Program-made: the position numbers and the translations under genes
Assembly (NCBI GenBank): GCA_947247005.1
Contig: OX365944.1
Coordinates: 4,848,501-4,912,500 of the forward strand
Source: Spisula solida
Taxonomy: Eukaryota; Mollusca; Bivalvia; Venerida; Mactridae
Direction: 5' to 3'
Length of the DNA: 64,000 bases
The notes under the pieces: generated by a model
What the model was told of the DNA's origin: nothing
The model's database searches: none
What the model saw: only the letters and a program-made list of their open reading frames with translations
Shown here: positions 48,733 to 60,875 of the stretch, piece by piece
Position numbering within the stretch: the stretch's first letter is position 1
Layout of the letters: every line of letters starts with the position of its first letter

Positions 48733-48910
48733 ACATAACATAACATAACATAACATAACATAACATAACATAACATAACATAACATAACATAACATAACA
48801 TAACATAACATAACATAACATAACATAACATAACAATTAACATAACAATTAACATAACATAACATAACATAACATAACATAACATAACATAACATAACAT
48901 AACATAACAT
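48733..48910 (+). repeat. (ATAAC)n microsatellite
   Basis: Pentanucleotide array of about 35 units with two AATT interruptions near 48835-48850. The minus-strand frames across it are artefacts. Confidence 0.97.
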
Positions 48911-48916
48911 GCAATA

Positions 48917-49920
48917 TACAGGCTGTCTCAAAGTACATATCCGCTTGTTGAAGTCATATTATTCGGTAATGTCTTGCTTTACGTATCTGATTAATATTTA
49001 TGATCGTAGGACATTCAAGTCAACGTTGAAATTACGAAACAATTATCCAAAACGATGCATACGAAACGATAGGTAAGCATTTTTGAGTATCTACCCCAAA
49101 TTCATCAAAAACAGCATTTGGCGTCGTTTGACGATTTTAATGACGTTTGCATAACTTTGAGTCGGGTGTGATGTTTCCAATTTCTCCACAAACCGATATT
49201 TTGAGTGTTGGTGTAGTTATATATCTTGAAATGTATAACCACACATTCAAATAGCATCAGAAGAAATAAATATTGATGAATCTTTGGTTATTTCATTGCG
49301 GATTTCAATGAAATTAATATCACAAAAGGCATCCTCCCGGACCGCGGCAGTGTTTGGTGTATGAAGAATTTAATTAGTACTAGTTTAAACTTTAACTTTA
49401 AAAGTTATATTATATGATCACATGTGCTGTTGGAGCTTAGCTAGATATACGGCTTGAACTTCAACCCAGAGTTTTGTTTCGATGCGTGTAGTGTTTCCTT
49501 TAAGCATATGGTATGCTTAGAAATGTGTGAATATGTGAATTTGTTGATTTATGTCTTCCCTAAAGTGTGTTTCATTTCATTTTCAATTCTTGCTGACAAA
49601 CACTCGCCCGTTTCTCAGGCAGTGTGAGCATCATATGGTACAACTTGCTACATAGTATAATTACTATTCTCTTAAAATTTACTCATGTTCCCGTACAATC
49701 ATGTTTTTTGCCCCCTAGGGCATTGAAGAACGTTCGTTTCCAATGACATTAGTATAATGTCCACAACGTCATCAACTATTCCTGTATTGACACAGGATAT
49801 AATTTACCAAATAATCCTTAAATTTATCTTTTAAATGAGACTAAGATTATCAATGTACGAATTAATTTGGCGAAGTTATAGCCCTTCAACAAGCGGACAT
49901 GTATTTTGAGACACCCTGTA
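48917..49920. mobile_element. 1.0-kb TA-ended inverted-repeat element
   Basis: TACAGGCTGTCTCAAAGTAC...TCCGCTTGTTGAAG at the left end is repeated inverted at the right end (TACAGGGTGTCTCAAAATAC) over about 37 bp. The interior has no transposase frame. The end sequence and a possible TA target suggest a Tc1/mariner-like or related family. Confidence 0.75.
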
Positions 49921-50559
49921 CATAGAACAAAACATTTAAATATGAGAAATAACATTAATGCAAATACGAGGCGTAAAATACATACATATATATATACAGT
50001 GAACAATACCTACTAAATGATTTCAATTTGATGAGTGACACTGATAAAAGTTCCCTCCTAATAACTGACTATCCTAGAAAGTCTGCAAAATATCTTGTGA
50101 GGGCTTTTATGAAGAGACAACATTATATATATAACAAATAGACCTACTAAGTATTTGATATTACTCCACTGGTTAATATAATATGCACTATGTTTTGCTG
50201 TTACGTATTATGTACATTCTGTCGGCTCATTCAATGTATGTATGTATATTGATGCAATTAATTACAGTGTTCAGTAGTATTGTACCAATGTCTCAAGTAC
50301 TATTATTAAAAATGTTTTAGTACATGTATCTCTGCAATACGAAAAATCACTTGCGATAACTGCAATATAATACCGCCATTTACCTATATAAATAACTTAG
50401 ATCATTCAATCCGTGTGTTTATGTTATATGTATAATATTATACCTTTACTTGCTCATGTATATACTTATCAAATCTGTAATTTGTTAACATAGAATTTAT
50501 ATATATACTTATGTTGCATACCATACCATACCATACCATGCCATTATATGTATCAATTT
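49921..50559. other. Intron 1 sequence without recognised features
   Basis: AT-rich. A short (CATAC)n run occurs near 50517. No exon or element boundaries recognised. Confidence 0.5.
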
Positions 50560-50701
50560 GTAAATATCATATGTTTAATTGTCAGTGACTTGTAGGCCCA
50601 TTGGGCCGGGTGCTGTAAGCTTGTATATAATATCATGAATGTATATTTTGTAATATTGCACATGTCACTTAAATAAATACTTTACTTACTTACTTACTTA
50701 C
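50560..50701 (+). repeat. LINE 3' end with an (ACTT)n tail
   Basis: GGCCCATTGGGCCGGGTGCT, then ATATTTTGTAATATTGCACA and AATAAATACTTTACTTACTT. A plus-strand non-LTR tail. Confidence 0.55.
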
Positions 50702-51252
50702 TATATACATACATGATCACTAAAATATGCATTTTATGCTATAACAATCAAACTTCAGTAAATGTCACACTTTCTAATTAGTCTAATATAAGAAAACAAT
50801 GTTTTAAAATACACATTTTCATTATGTTGTTTGAGTATTGTTTTTATTTTATTTTGCCGGAGAGTCGCCTAAGTCTTAATACATTAGTATTTTAAAGAAT
50901 ACAAATCCTCGACCTTCTATCTGCATAATTTAACAGCTAATGTATATAAAACTAAGCATGAAAATCTCAAAATTGTGAAAATAATAAGCGCGGTAGGCCA
51001 GTTGCTTTTAAATTGGGAAAACTATAAGCAAAATAGTTTGACATACGAAATTTATCAACAAATGTTTAAATAATATCATGTAAAACAAACTAATTTTCAA
51101 GATACATAACTGCATGTTATGACTCCCTTGTTCCATATAATATGTAAATGCTTATAAATAACACCTTATACCAGTCCATTAAAGGGTATTATCGTAAGAC
51201 CTGTTTTCAGGGTTTAACAACATCAAAGATCATAAACCAATTCCGATAATTC

Positions 51253-51330
51253 CATGACAACTCAACTCAACTCAAGTTTATTTGTAATATAAGGCCACCG
51301 GCCCAAACTACACACATTCTACTTTAAACA
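51253..51330 (-). repeat. LINE 3' end with an (ACTCA)n tail
   Basis: On the minus strand, TTTGGGCCGGTGGCCTTATA and then AATAAACTTGAGTTGAGTTG. The same layout as at 50.6 kb, in opposite orientation. Confidence 0.55.
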
Positions 51331-53318
51331 CATGTGAGTGACAATGTTATTAAATATAAATAAAGCAAGATCATTTTATGACAATAGACCAGAGACATTT
51401 AGAATTTTAAGTCTCTGAATAGACATTAACACTAAATGGTAAATCTCCTAATATGGCCCTGGAGACCAAAAGAAAATGTAAACAACCAGCACTAATTTTA
51501 CCCGCTGATCCTAAAAAATCCGAAAAATAATTTACGAAGCGAAGCGTCGGGTACGAATTGTGTTGAGCACGAAAAAATACATTTAGGACGAACGGTGGGA
51601 AGTGGTATGAAACGTTAACGAAGAATTCATGGAACGATAAAACGATCTTAACTCTTGTTTTATACTCTTTTAATCGTGTTGTATGTACATTTTTATCGTA
51701 GTGACGGGTTTTGATGATTATTTATAGTTTTTGGGAGGCGATTAAGCCTCTCATTACTACCATTGCCCATTTCTTAATACAAAATTAACCGCCTTTAGGC
51801 TGCTATGTGAATCCGCATTCAAGTAGTTCCAGAAACTGTCAACATTCCCAATACTGCTACATATGTTTCTCCAAACTTTTTAACTGATTTAAGCCAATCA
51901 GCAACATTTGTTTATTCTAAGATCAAAAATTATTGTGAAACTGTTCGTTAAATCGATATTTTGGCCAAAAATCACTACACTGGCTGATACCGAACTTGTT
52001 TCATAGTACGAAAATGACGTGTTCATCAAATGTCCCGGCTGTAAAGCTATTTTTAGAAACTTCAGACTACGGTCAAGTGATGGTTTTATCAATGAATCGT
52101 ATACGGTCTGCAAAGTACTGTTATGCAATTATATGGTGTCGCTTTACTAGCTAGCCGCTTTCTATAGACTGGCTCCCGCTGTGAGGATAGTGATTACAAG
52201 ACGGTACTGTAGTATCTGATAAATAGGCGCGTAGTATTATTTTAAAGCCACTTTTGATATACGCATTCAATACACGTATTGCATATAAATTAATATGCAC
52301 CTTTTAACAATTATTTAGATATCCAACATGCCTATATAGTCACATATGCCTATTTTGACATTATTCAAGACAAGATTAAACGAACACTAAACGTGTAAAG
52401 TCGGTTTAAGCTTTAGTAGCAGCAACCAAATCGCCTCCCACTAGTACTCTCAGTGCTTTGATTTTTAATAATTTCGACTTGCCCGGTGGACATATGTCAG
52501 CTATCTTATTGCGTAAAAATTGTCTGTTGCGTAAAAAATACCGATCAGGTGATGGTTAACACCCGAAATTCCGTAATCCGGACACATTAACCATAGAACG
52601 AATCCAGTAACGACCGGTTTAATTAGTCTGGTTCACGACATTCTTACAAAATGCTTCTCCTTTTTTTGAAATCCTTAATCATTGAGAACAGGTCACGTGC
52701 CCCTCCATGGACTTTTCACTTTGAGCTATCCAATATGCATGCCCCGCAGGTAATAACAGATATAAATGATCATAGCTAGGTGAAGATAAGCGTAGTAGTA
52801 GATGCCACTGACAGAGGGACAGAAAAAGTCATACATAAAAAGAATATATATATATACAGTACCTATATTCTCTCATACATGTATTATACAGTAATAAATC
52901 AATGATGCAAATTAGGTCTTCTCGTATATACAAACATGTTAATTCCTGATTGGATGTAGATATACCTGGGCAGCGATTACACTTGTTACTATATATAGCA
53001 ACACAAATGAGCTTATTTGAGGCTGATTATGGCCATCACGCGCTTGATTATCACCTATCCGCCCGGGCCGCAATCTCATAATCATAATCAGACCGGTTGA
53101 ACGGGCGCACGTTACGTTATCCGTGTAAACATGACGTCACGTTGGTGCCAAAATGACGTTACGTCGCTCATATGCCAGATTTCTTTGCCAATTTTATTTA
53201 CACTCAGCGCATTTTACTGGTTACAACCTTGGTGTATATCTACATCAGTAATTTTTACGTTATTTGTTCTTAATAGATAATTTGAAATCTAACAATTGTA
53301 TTAAAGACTTTAATACAC
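51331..53318. other. Intron 1 sequence, mostly featureless
   Basis: No gene recognised. TGACGTCA occurs at 53132. A G+C-rich patch with CGCCCGGGCCGC lies near 53060. The 76-residue minus frame at 52128-51898 has no recognised product. Confidence 0.45.
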
Positions 53319-53447
53319 TTCAGAGCCTGGCCGGAAGTTGATAATCCGCCCGGAATAAATAATCACCCTCGGGCTAAAGCCCTCGAGGTGATTATTAATT
53401 TCCCAGGCGGATTATCACCTTCCTGTCCGGCTGTGTCGTGTATTAAC
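53319..53447. repeat. Long hairpin, arms of about 60 bp
   Basis: TTAATACAC...GGCCGGAAG...GATAATCCGCC is complemented by GGCGGATTATC...CTTCCTGTCCGG...GTATTAA. The centre is itself palindromic: CTCGGGCTAAAGCCCTCGAG. Confidence 0.9.
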
Positions 53448-53594
53448 CTCTAATTAACGGTGTAAACTTACCGTACTTGTCTATCAATGAAAGCAAATAT
53501 GTAATCATTTCAGACACCGCTTCCTAAATGCTGAAATTAAAAAATGGTATCACTTGTTCCCATGCATGACATTCGGCATTAACAAGAGACATAA

Positions 53595-54026
53595 ATAAAT
53601 ATACCAGATTTATATAGCGCCCTTTTCATGCGAACGCACGTTCAAAGGCACTTTACACATGTTGCAGCCACAAGGGCGCAAGTGCATCCTCTACCAGTGC
53701 AGATACTGCATGATCTGACCAGAGGGACAGACTGAGAGAAAGCCCCTAAAGGGGGAGAGAGACATTCGATACAGGCATGTCCGGCGCTGCAGAGGTGCGC
53801 CTAGCTCTTAAATAGAATAGACAGCCTGGTTCTTTAATGTGCCCGGTGTATAGCACCGATACACAGCTTCCTGGCACTTATAGATACTTTGCAGACCACA
53901 CGGCCAGATATAGCGGGACATATTATAAATATTTCAGAAATGTCAAGTTCCGATGCCAGGGATTGAACCCACGACACGACCTCTGGATTGACAGCCCAGT
54001 GCGTTACCACTGAGCTAACTCCGCTA
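53595..54026 (-). mobile_element. tRNA-derived SINE, copy 2
   Basis: The minus-strand head reads TTAGCTCAGTGGTAACGC (A box) and GGGTTCAATCCC (B box), with an Asp-like GTC in the anticodon position. The middle contains GTGTATCGGTGCTATACACC and GGGCACATTAAAGAACC, shared with copy 1. The end is AAAGGGCGCTATATAAATC. It is a repeat, not a tRNA gene, since the homology continues far beyond the tRNA. Confidence 0.85.
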
Positions 54027-54610
54027 TTAAATGGATCTATAAGTGTTTAAGTTTCTCAAAAACTCGTTTTACAATGCAAACAATTGTTAGGTATACATCT
54101 ATACATTAATTATCACAACTTGTTAATAGAGTTGTGCGGTCGAGGTTTGAATTTGAAAATGAACTGTGAAGTTTGAGTAAATTAAGAGGGGTTTTCTCAA
54201 CATAAAACCAGAAGAACATTACTGTAAGGCAGTTAATATCCGTAACAATGTATTTCATCATTTATTGAAAATATGTAAAAGTCGGGACGTTTTACACATG
54301 TGTCTCGGTCGCCGTTGGCCATATGCATACCCTTTTCATGAATATTGAACAATTGTCCTGTCCGCCACATGAGTAGAAGTTGCCGGTTCCCTCTGGAAGG
54401 GTAAGTTAGTACTGGCTAGGATAAAGTCCAACAAAACAGCTCAGATGAATATGCCGCCGTATATATATAACTTACAAAATGCTGAAATACGGCGTGAAAA
54501 CACGAATCTAAACATAACTGTATGTATGTAAAAAATAAACTTGCGATGAGATTTTGAACTTTAAATCACGTCTTGTAAATTAAATCTCACATCGTCATTT
54601 TATATAATAT

Positions 54611-55562
54611 ACTGACGTCAAGAAAAAACGCTATGTACATTGAAAAAAGTGAATAACTGTTTTATTTTTCAAAATATTCCCGTGATTATCGACACATCAT
54701 CGATCAAGCTAAGAACGCGCCTACCGAAGCGAAGAGAAAATCCCGATCTGGTCCAGATGTGCCCAGGTATGGTACGACGCATGATTCGCACGTGCGCCTC
54801 CTGCTCCTTTACCAGGAGGTATTTCAAGTTGACAAAGTGCAGTTACATCCCGAAGTTAATTTATAAGGTGAAATTCACAATGAAATTTGGAAAATGAAAG
54901 CAATTTAAATGTCACGACTAAAAGGAAAAATCGAGCATGGGTTTTTGGAATTCTGGAAAGTGGAATTTCGCAAATTGACGTCGTTGGACGTTTTTTTGCT
55001 TCAACATCCACTATCGCCAGATTATTTCAACGCGTAAATATCACTAGGAGCTTATCAGATATGTCTCGCTCAGATGCGCCGCGTGTGACCTCTGTACGAC
55101 AAGACGTTTATATCCGTTAACGTCACCTGCGTGTCCGCTTGACAAGGTCACTATTGACTTCTTCTCATGTGAAAAGTAATTGTGGTCGGACTGTGATTAC
55201 AATAACCAGCATTTTTCCTAGAATACATTCCTACAATACAATACAATTGTGGGAAGTCCTTGATCGCCGTTTACGTCAATTTTAACGTCAGTTACGAAAC
55301 GTTCAGGCTTTACACACTGTGAGTACGCTATCTCAATGTACGAGTGCTGTTTAGCTTGTGTGGATCAACTTGGCGAAAATTGTCAGCAGTTGTTGCAGGA
55401 CATGGAGGGTATACGCGATACTGACGTCTTGGGTAGGGTAACGTTTTCGGATCGCAATTTTGAACATCTTAAAGGCTTTGAGAAGAAATTATATTGTTAC
55501 TATCCTAACGTATGAAATATCCGAACATATAGGTAGGTGTACCGTTCCTTTTTGACGTCAGT
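54611..55562 (+). mobile_element. Internally deleted Tc1-like transposon, copy 2
   Basis: The ends CTGACGTCAAGAAAAAACG and the complement of CGTTCCTTTTTGACGTCAG are inverted. Each contains a TGACGTCA. The frame at 54887-55120 reads VFGILESGISQIDVVGRF, STIARLFQRVN and RVTSVRQDVYI, the helix-turn-helix DNA-binding region of Tc1 transposases. After it come fragments of the transposase C-terminus. The catalytic core is missing, as in copy 1. Confidence 0.82.
54887..55120 (+). pseudogene. Tc1-like transposase, N-terminal DNA-binding part
   Basis: 77 codons covering a paired-like helix-turn-helix (GILESGISQIDVVGRF, then STSTIARLFQRVNITRSLSD) and the start of the linker (APRVTSVRQDVYIR). It stops before any DDE residue. 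It could bind ends at most; with no catalytic domain it cannot transpose DNA. Confidence 0.75.
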
Positions 55563-55832
55563 TTATATATATATGGTTAAAACGGTCTTCAATAGGTACG
55601 ACTGAGTTCTCTCGAAACTGCCTATACTTCCATTTTCTCCAGTTTACAGTAAATCTCTAACGGCGATGTATATACAGCGCCGCGCACGGTGTTCTCGGGT
55701 TTATTTTCACGACACTAAAGTAAACGGACGAGTGATTAGCACGTCGATATTATTAACCACGGGCGTATATTCCCGATGCACTCGCGATGACACTAAATGT
55801 ATCAATACTTCCCGAAGCTTACCCGAAACATC

Positions 55833-55848
55833 GGGGGGGGGGGGGGGG
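55833..55848 (+). repeat. Run of 16 G
   Basis: A homopolymer followed by AGGGTTAG; capable of G-quadruplex folding in principle. Confidence 0.95.
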
Positions 55849-55956
55849 AGGGTTAGCTTCCCTCACACACCGGTGTGTTTCTTCAGTATAACATTTGTGT
55901 TATGTCATATGACAATTACGGTAGCATAGAGGGAACACAGGACACATTTTATTGTC

Positions 55957-56064
55957 CACGTGCGCACGTGTAATTACCACGTGGACACGTATTAGCTATC
56001 ACGTGCACATGTGTTACTATCACGTGAACCATTATGAAACAGGAAATATTTTATTTATCACGTG
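55957..56064. promoter_or_regulatory. Cluster of six CACGTG palindromes
   Basis: CACGTG at 55957, 55965, 55978, 56000, 56021 and 56059. The motif is the class B E-box bound by bHLH proteins such as USF, MITF and CLOCK types. The neighbouring ACACGTGCGCACGT-like phrases suggest expansion of a 20-23 bp unit. Location in opsin intron 1 is suggestive only. Confidence 0.5.
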
Positions 56065-56634
56065 CGCATGTTATACTTACCCGTGCACAGGGAATAACAT
56101 ACAAAATTTAAATTTGATAAAAGTTATCTAAGCATCTGCTCATATCTCAAGTATATTCATAATCGCTATAGTAGACAATATATACACCCGTGGTTATATC
56201 AAAAGACAGGCCACTCAAGCGTTTTCTATAGTACAGAGAGTAAGTTGACTCTACTCGAGAAACCCGTGCGCTTCATGGTAAGATTTAATGCGTCGTGGTT
56301 TGATGTCCTCTGTAAACTGATGAAAATTGGAGACTGCACAATTTTCGAGACAATTCATTCGAATATTTAGTCGTTTCACTTACATAGCGAATAATGGTGA
56401 TTGTTTCTTTAATTCCGAGCATTGAGCGCAACTCCTTTCTGAACTTGATACACGGGTACTACTGAACTGTAATCTTTATTGTACAATGTAGTTACTGATA
56501 AAATAAATAGTTACGGTTGGGTACTACTTTACAATACTGTTCATTTTGTTAATATGTTGAGAAAATCCCTCTTACATTTACTCAAACTTCACAGTTCATT
56601 TTCAAATTCAAACCTCGACCGCACAACTCTAATA

Positions 56635-57049
56635 CACCTGTCGCCGACTACCCGCGGTCGAACAATGGAGTTCAACACTTAATGAAAGGTGCGAAAACTT
56701 GCATTGTTCGACCCATCTACAGGTAAATCATAGCGAGGGACCGACCAATCAGTTCGAGTGTTCGACCTAGATATTGTTCGAGTGATCTATTGTTATATGA
56801 ATAAAGAAGGGATTTGCCGGGACCGAAGAACCAGTTCGAGGCATCTAGGGTGTTCGAGGCAAGTACTGTTCGAGGCATCGAAGTTCTACTGTACTCGTAT
56901 ATCATAAAACTTTTTTTTTCAAAATTGAAAATCAAAGTTGTCAAAATAAGCAGTATAAACAAGGGAAAATGAAAACATGAGACTATACCTAACTTGCCTA
57001 GTATGCCAGTATCGACTTAATGCCCTCAGTCCCTGTGTAATAATCTATG
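56635..57049. other. Intron 1 sequence with TTCGAG repeats
   Basis: GTTCGAG/GTTCGAC phrases recur between 56660 and 56890. The stretch 56903-56972 resembles 62752-62818 (CAAAATTGAAAATCAAA, AGTATAAACAAGG) next to the exon 1 donor. No gene recognised. Confidence 0.5.
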
Positions 57050-57374
57050 CATATTAGATAGATAGATAGTTTATTTCAATTCCATTAGGCTGATAGCCTA
57101 TGAGGACAATACAATGCATTTATGACAGAACAGTGGTACAGTAAGCAAAATAAATACTAACTAATAATCAAGCATGCTCACAACTATGTGGAGAAGATTT
57201 AAATGATACAGCATAATTCGACTATAAATATCTACGTATCTAATGAAACAATATAATTATTCACATCAAATCAATATATATATATATGAGTACATGCATG
57301 CACAACAATACATGATAAATAAAGCACACAATAATACTTATTGATACTGTAGTTGACATAAGTATATTACGTCA

Positions 57375-60300
57375 TCAGTTTAAATATAACAATTCATTCC
57401 TGAGATTAAATGCATGGTATGTAAACAGGCTTAACTTTTTCAAAACAGTTTCATTTTCATTTTTCATTAATTGAATAAATTTCAACATACTTGGGTGGCG
57501 TCGGTATTCTAACGGTATATATGTTTTTCTTAAATCATGGTATAACTGACATTCTAACACAAAGTGATACTCATCTTCCAAAATATTGCATGTTTGACAT
57601 TTTCTCTCATTCAATGGGATGGCTATTGGTTTCTCCCACCTGCCTGATTCAATACACAATCTATGAGAAGAAGTTCTAAGTCTTGAGAGAGATTGGCGGA
57701 TTTTGTCTGATAAATTAATTTCTAAATAGGGTTGCAATTTGAAATGCAAAATATTGTTATAAAATAAGGCTCTGCTTGATTCTTCTAATCGATGGTGCCA
57801 ATTTTGAACAAAATTGTCTGTAAGTCTTTGTTTAACTGAAGATAGGAACAATTTAAAATCTCCAACACCTTGATTTAACCAAGTATAATAAAATCCAAGT
57901 TCAGCCAATAAATTCTTTACACAATAACACCAATTCATGCAGTTTTGATTTAACTCAAGGTCAGACTTCAGAAGACTGTATATAATAAAAACATATTTAT
58001 TGTGTGGCATTTGTATAATTTTGGTCCAATATTTTATGACATTATATAAGTGAATTGTGGTAAAAGATATTCGTCCCAATTCTCCGTAAATAAAGTCGTT
58101 CTGTGTGTTCTTTTTAACCCCCAATAATGATTTGCAAAACTGTAAATGTACCCTCTCTATAGATATGTCGGTTGATGTACCCAAAACTTCGCTACCGTAA
58201 CTAAGAATAGGAGAAACAAGTTTATCAAATAATTCTAACTTATGCTTAGGGCCAATATATGTAAACTTATACAAATACTTGTTAAGTTTGAAAATTGCCT
58301 TATTGGCTTGTGTGGATAACGTGTTTTGAGCCGTACTAAATGCTCCACCTGATGTGAATACGATACCAAGGTATTTAAATGTTTTTACAATTTCAATTTC
58401 TTGATCAGCGTAATAAAATTTTAAATTATTTGATAAAGATCCGCTTTTCCTAAAAACCATTACTTTTGTTTTACCAATATTGACTTTTAATTTCCAAACA
58501 TTGCAATATTCGTACAAAATATCCAGACTAAGTTGTAATTGTTCTGCAGAATCCGCAAATAAAACAATGTCATCAGCATAGAGCAATAAGTATATCTTAA
58601 ACGTATTCGCGTCGATGCCTTTCAGACCATGTTTTAAATATTCATTTTCTAAATCATTAATGAACATAGAGAATAAGAAGGGTGAACAACATTCGCCTTG
58701 ACGGACTCCGAGTGTGCATGAATATTCCTCACTTAATTGGTTAAGATACTTAATTCGTGACTTTACTGAATCATACATAGATTTCATAATATTTAATATA
58801 TTTCCTCTTAATCCCATTTGTATTAATTTATACCATAAATTATCTCTAACTATGTAATCAAACGCCTTAGTGAAATCAACGAAGGCTGTAAAAAGTTTTT
58901 TTCCTTGACCAATGACATGCTTAATTAGTCCGTGTAGTACAAAAATATTATCTATGGTACTCATTTTGGCTCTAAACCCTGCCTGGGCCTCAACATAAAC
59001 ATTATAAGTTTCAGCCCATTCTGTTAATCTGTTGTTGATGACTCGAGTGAACAATTTGCCTATGCAACTCAGTAGGGTTATGCCTCTATAGTTTTCAACG
59101 TTGTTTACACTACCCTTTTTATGTAATGGAATGACGTAACCTTCAGACCATTTTTCCGGAAAATATCCGTTTTTAAATATTTTGTTAAACAATTTATGTA
59201 AAACAGGCGCAAGGATTTGTTTCCCAACAATAAAAAATTCATTAATCAGTAAATCCGGACCTCCACTTCTGTTTCCGTTTAATTGTGAAATTGCTTTATT
59301 TATTTCTGAAACTGACAAATCTGAGTTTAATTCTGCAAACATTATACTAAACTCATCTCTTTCGTATCTTTCGTTGAAATATAAAATATCTTCATCTGGT
59401 GAGAAAAATCTGTCATCGGGATTATTTACTGCTTTAAAATAACTTTCAAACAATGACAATGGCATATCGCTCGATTTAATACCGGCAGATTGCTTTAGAA
59501 GTTTCCAATACAATCGAGCATTATCAAATCTTGCACTTATAAGTGTGTCAGTTTTATTTTTATCGTAAGTATATCTAGCTTTTCTTAACATATTCTTATA
59601 TTCGCTTCTTGCACTAGCCATATTTTTTCTATTACAATCTGTTGGGTTATTACGATAAACATCTAACATATTGAAAAAACAGACTCTCTTATCAAAACAA
59701 TCATGGTTGAACCACTGATTGTTATTATTAATATTTTTTGATGTGTTGTTATTAGAAACGACCCTTTTTTTAAAAGGATCGGCTGCTGAATATATAACTT
59801 CGTTCAGATTTTGAATGCAATTGTCTATGTCATTATTTGACGTACATGAATCTAAACTTTGCACTATGTCTGAAAGTGACGTAGTATTGTATTGATTAGA
59901 TAAGTTTTCAAGGTAGTGTGACTTTTTGGTATTGTCCCACTTAAATGTAGAGTCTATTTTTTCGTAATTAATTGGTTTAGTATATTCATGGCATTCATCA
60001 TTCAATTTTCTAAAAGACAAAGTACATGTTATCAAACAATGATCAGTTATGATATTAGGGTCATGTATATTAAACGAACTAATACAATCAAATAAACTAT
60101 CTTTACAAAGCATGTAGTCTATCACACTACTACCTCTGTTATTTACAAACGTATATCGCCCTAACTGTTTATCATCACAAAGTCTTCCATTTACTATTCT
60201 AAAACCAGTTTGCTTACAAAAATCTAACAATAATCTACCGTTACTGTTAACATGGCCTTTATCTTGGGATACACGTTTGGAGATTACATCACTCTCGTAA

Positions 60301-60869
60301 TCATCTGGTAAAATATCCATATGATTAAAGTCATCATATTGTACAAAATCAGCTAATTCAGAGGTCCTGCTATTAAAATCCCCAAAAATACATATATTTG
60401 CATTATCATTACAAATATTTTCCACAGAAATAAATGATTGTATTAATCTGTCATAGATATTGTTTTCAACCAATGATTGTCTACTACTATCGCTCGGTAG
60501 CACATAACACAATCCAATATATAAATCTTTATCACAACATAGTTTGTCTTTGGATAGCCTTATCCAAACAATATCGTCCTCGCTAGTTAGGGTAAGTGTA
60601 TCACGTGACACTAGACTACTTTTAATATAAATCACTACTCCACCAGAACTGCGTTTACATGATCGTTTTATTAATTTTCTGTTCAGGTGAAAATAATCAA
60701 AACCGTCAAAATCAAACTCAGTGAATTCATTCGCCCATGTCTCGGTAAACAGTATTACATCGTTTTCAGCAAAAATTTGTTTTAAATATGCCGATTCTAA
60801 TTTGTTCGTGCGTTTTGTTTGTAGACCTTGAACGTTCAATAACGCACATTTTATTTTAATCTTCTCCAC
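57375..60869 (-). CDS. LINE ORF2: endonuclease-reverse transcriptase
   Basis: 1164 sense codons. The N-terminal apurinic endonuclease domain shows CALLNVQGL, an ETW catalytic Glu, GDFNSR near residue 160, and SVIDYML with TDHCLI, so its active-site residues appear present. The reverse transcriptase follows, with ENYRGITLL, AGFRAKMSTIDN, FTKAFD, RQGECCSPFLF and the catalytic LLYADDIVLFADS near residue 763. The C-terminus has a CX2CX7HX4C finger (CQTC...YHFVLEC). It would nick target DNA and copy the LINE RNA at the nick. There is no ATG at the start: the frame begins directly after ORF1's stop, in the same frame, with GAA AAC GTG GAG, and the first internal Met is far inside the endonuclease. 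The clade is uncertain (L1/Tx1-like or CR1-like). Confidence 0.95.
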   Translation of the reverse strand: MEKIKIKCALLNVQGLQTKRTNKLESAYLKQIFAENDVILFTETWANEFTEFDFDGFDYFHLNRKLIKRSCKRSSGGVVIYIKSSLVSRDTLTLTSEDDIVWIRLSKDKLCCDKDLYIGLCYVLPSDSSRQSLVENNIYDRLIQSFISVENICNDNANICIFGDFNSRTSELADFVQYDDFNHMDILPDDYESDVISKRVSQDKGHVNSNGRLLLDFCKQTGFRIVNGRLCDDKQLGRYTFVNNRGSSVIDYMLCKDSLFDCISSFNIHDPNIITDHCLITCTLSFRKLNDECHEYTKPINYEKIDSTFKWDNTKKSHYLENLSNQYNTTSLSDIVQSLDSCTSNNDIDNCIQNLNEVIYSAADPFKKRVVSNNNTSKNINNNNQWFNHDCFDKRVCFFNMLDVYRNNPTDCNRKNMASARSEYKNMLRKARYTYDKNKTDTLISARFDNARLYWKLLKQSAGIKSSDMPLSLFESYFKAVNNPDDRFFSPDEDILYFNERYERDEFSIMFAELNSDLSVSEINKAISQLNGNRSGGPDLLINEFFIVGKQILAPVLHKLFNKIFKNGYFPEKWSEGYVIPLHKKGSVNNVENYRGITLLSCIGKLFTRVINNRLTEWAETYNVYVEAQAGFRAKMSTIDNIFVLHGLIKHVIGQGKKLFTAFVDFTKAFDYIVRDNLWYKLIQMGLRGNILNIMKSMYDSVKSRIKYLNQLSEEYSCTLGVRQGECCSPFLFSMFINDLENEYLKHGLKGIDANTFKIYLLLYADDIVLFADSAEQLQLSLDILYEYCNVWKLKVNIGKTKVMVFRKSGSLSNNLKFYYADQEIEIVKTFKYLGIVFTSGGAFSTAQNTLSTQANKAIFKLNKYLYKFTYIGPKHKLELFDKLVSPILSYGSEVLGTSTDISIERVHLQFCKSLLGVKKNTQNDFIYGELGRISFTTIHLYNVIKYWTKIIQMPHNKYVFIIYSLLKSDLELNQNCMNWCYCVKNLLAELGFYYTWLNQGVGDFKLFLSSVKQRLTDNFVQNWHHRLEESSRALFYNNILHFKLQPYLEINLSDKIRQSLSRLRTSSHRLCIESGRWEKPIAIPLNERKCQTCNILEDEYHFVLECQLYHDLRKTYIPLEYRRHPSMLKFIQLMKNENETVLKKLSLFTYHAFNLRNELLYLN

Positions 60870-60875
60870 GTTTTC

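Larger units (their letters stand above)
54124..56634. mobile_element. 2.5-kb element with 80-bp terminal inverted repeats
   Basis: GAGTTGTGCGGTCGAGGTTT...CAGTTCATTTTC (reverse on the right) forms arms of about 80 bp at 54124-54208 and 56553-56634 with very few mismatches. Between them lie a Tc1-like derivative, a 16-G run and the CACGTG cluster. No transposase of its own is recognised. Confidence 0.7.

Noticed and set aside
48654..48931. Minus-strand MLCYV-repeat frames
   Set aside because: Artefact of the (ATAAC)n array.
53950..54026. tRNA-Asp-like gene on the minus strand
   Set aside because: Homology continues through a SINE body and tail shared with another SINE; treated as a SINE head.
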